5,251 nt of DNA from Chloroflexota bacterium (GTDB lineage Bacteria; Chloroflexota; Limnocylindria; Limnocylindrales; CSP1-4), in assembly GCA_021785115.1 (NCBI GenBank), contig JAJYGO010000381.1:1-5251 (forward strand). Reading direction: 5' to 3'. Numbering within the stretch: position 1 is the first letter of the stretch; each line of letters begins with the position of its first letter. Shown piece after piece: positions 4,905-5,251 of the stretch. The notes beneath the pieces were generated by a model. That model ran no database searches. It saw only the letters and a list, made by a program, of their open reading frames with translations, and was not told the DNA's origin. Made by a program: the position numbers and the translations under genes.

Positions 4905-4933
4905 CGCCGCGGGTCGACGCCCGGGCGACCCGT
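4905..4933. other. End of an 827-base stretch without an intact gene
   Basis: From 4107 to 4933 I see only the short remnants listed separately, in several plus-strand frames, and no complete gene with start, ribosome site and consistent coding character. Longer open frames on both strands in this stretch are Arg/Pro/Ala/Gly-rich, as expected for non-coding frames in GC-rich DNA. No terminator is visible for the minus-strand gene that ends at 4934. Confidence 0.4.
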
Positions 4934-5251
4934 CTAGCGCCGGCCGCGACCACGTGGCGGCGCGGGAGGGGGCGGCTGGTAGCGGCTCGTGACGCGGCGT
5001 GCCGCCCGCCGGTACACATCCTCCGGGATGTCCCCTTGCTGCCACATCCGGCGCAGGCGCTCGAGGTCCTCGAGGGTGATCTCCGGCTGGGGCGGACCCG
5101 TCGGCGGCACCGGAGCGGAGCGGTCGCCGCTGCCTTCGGTCGCCAGCTTGAACACCGTGATCGCCGCCGTCACGGCCCACACCGTGGGCAGGGACAGTGA
5201 GGCATGGAACAACAGGGCGGCGCCGGCGACCAGGCCGACGGCCATCAGCAG
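4934..5251 (-). CDS. Two-span membrane protein with SHOCT-like tail (runs off the edge)
   Basis: At least 103 residues, ending at TAG 4934-4936. The N-terminal part has two hydrophobic segments separated by a short loop (MAVGLVAGAALLFHASLSL, then PTVWAVTAAITVFKLA), a membrane hairpin. A Pro-rich linker (PVPPTGPPQPE) follows, then a helical pair EDLERLRRMWQQGDIPEDVY with the pattern of SHOCT domains (LxxLxxLxxxGxIxxxEF), and a basic Pro/Arg tail. SHOCT domains are short C-terminal oligomerisation modules often found on small bacterial membrane proteins. The ATG at 5245 is possible, but two hydrophobic codons (Leu-Leu) precede it and the frame is open to the window end, so the start may lie outside. 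Neighbours on its upstream side are not visible, so its role is unknown. Confidence 0.7.
   Translation of the reverse strand: MLMAVGLVAGAALLFHASLSLPTVWAVTAAITVFKLATEGSGDRSAPVPPTGPPQPEITLEDLERLRRMWQQGDIPEDVYRRAARRVTSRYQPPPPAPPRGRGRR

Noticed and set aside
1..5251. CRISPR array, insertion sequence ends or long repeats
   Set aside because: I saw no regularly spaced repeats, no transposase and no paired terminal inverted repeats.

Overview
The window is very G+C-rich bacterial DNA (roughly 70 % by eye). Codons mostly end in G or C, Shine-Dalgarno sites are good, and GTG is used as a start. This fits an actinobacterium, a Chloroflexota member or a similar high-GC lineage, but nothing here fixes the taxon: there is no rRNA, tRNA or housekeeping gene.

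Left part (about 120-2172, minus strand): a compact operon read right to left. First comes an FtsH-like AAA+ zinc metalloprotease (793-2172) with intact Walker A/B, arginine fingers, HExxH and third zinc ligand. It has no membrane segments and no recognisable FtsH pore loop. Overlapping its stop codon (TGATG) is an unlisted 43-residue single-span membrane protein (662-793). Two bases later starts a J-domain protein with a C-terminal membrane anchor (291-659). My inference is a small proteolysis and chaperone module in which separately encoded membrane proteins tether or feed a soluble FtsH-type protease. After the J-protein's TAG the same frame stays open for another hydrophobic stretch (120-290).

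Centre (2173-3542, plus strand): a divergent intergenic region leads to an excisionase/MerR-type helix-turn-helix protein (2400-2642) with a strong ribosome site. A promoter-like TTGACA box follows, with a perfect 12-bp palindrome beside it that looks like a repressor operator. After a pyrimidine-rich repeated leader comes an unrecognised 191-residue protein (2928-3503) with an HxxHxxCxxC knuckle, then a hairpin.

Right part (3543-5251): a hairpin-containing spacer; an unrecognised 100-residue protein (3804-4106) with a doubled Shine-Dalgarno; then about 830 bases without a convincing intact gene. That stretch holds short protein-like pieces in changing frames, including a TypA/BipA-like motif and what looks like the broken N-terminus of a tyrosine integrase. 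The region therefore resembles decayed mobile-element DNA. A minus-strand two-span membrane protein with a SHOCT-like tail runs off the right edge. The excisionase-like regulator, the integrase relic and the orphan genes together suggest an accessory or integrated region rather than core chromosome.
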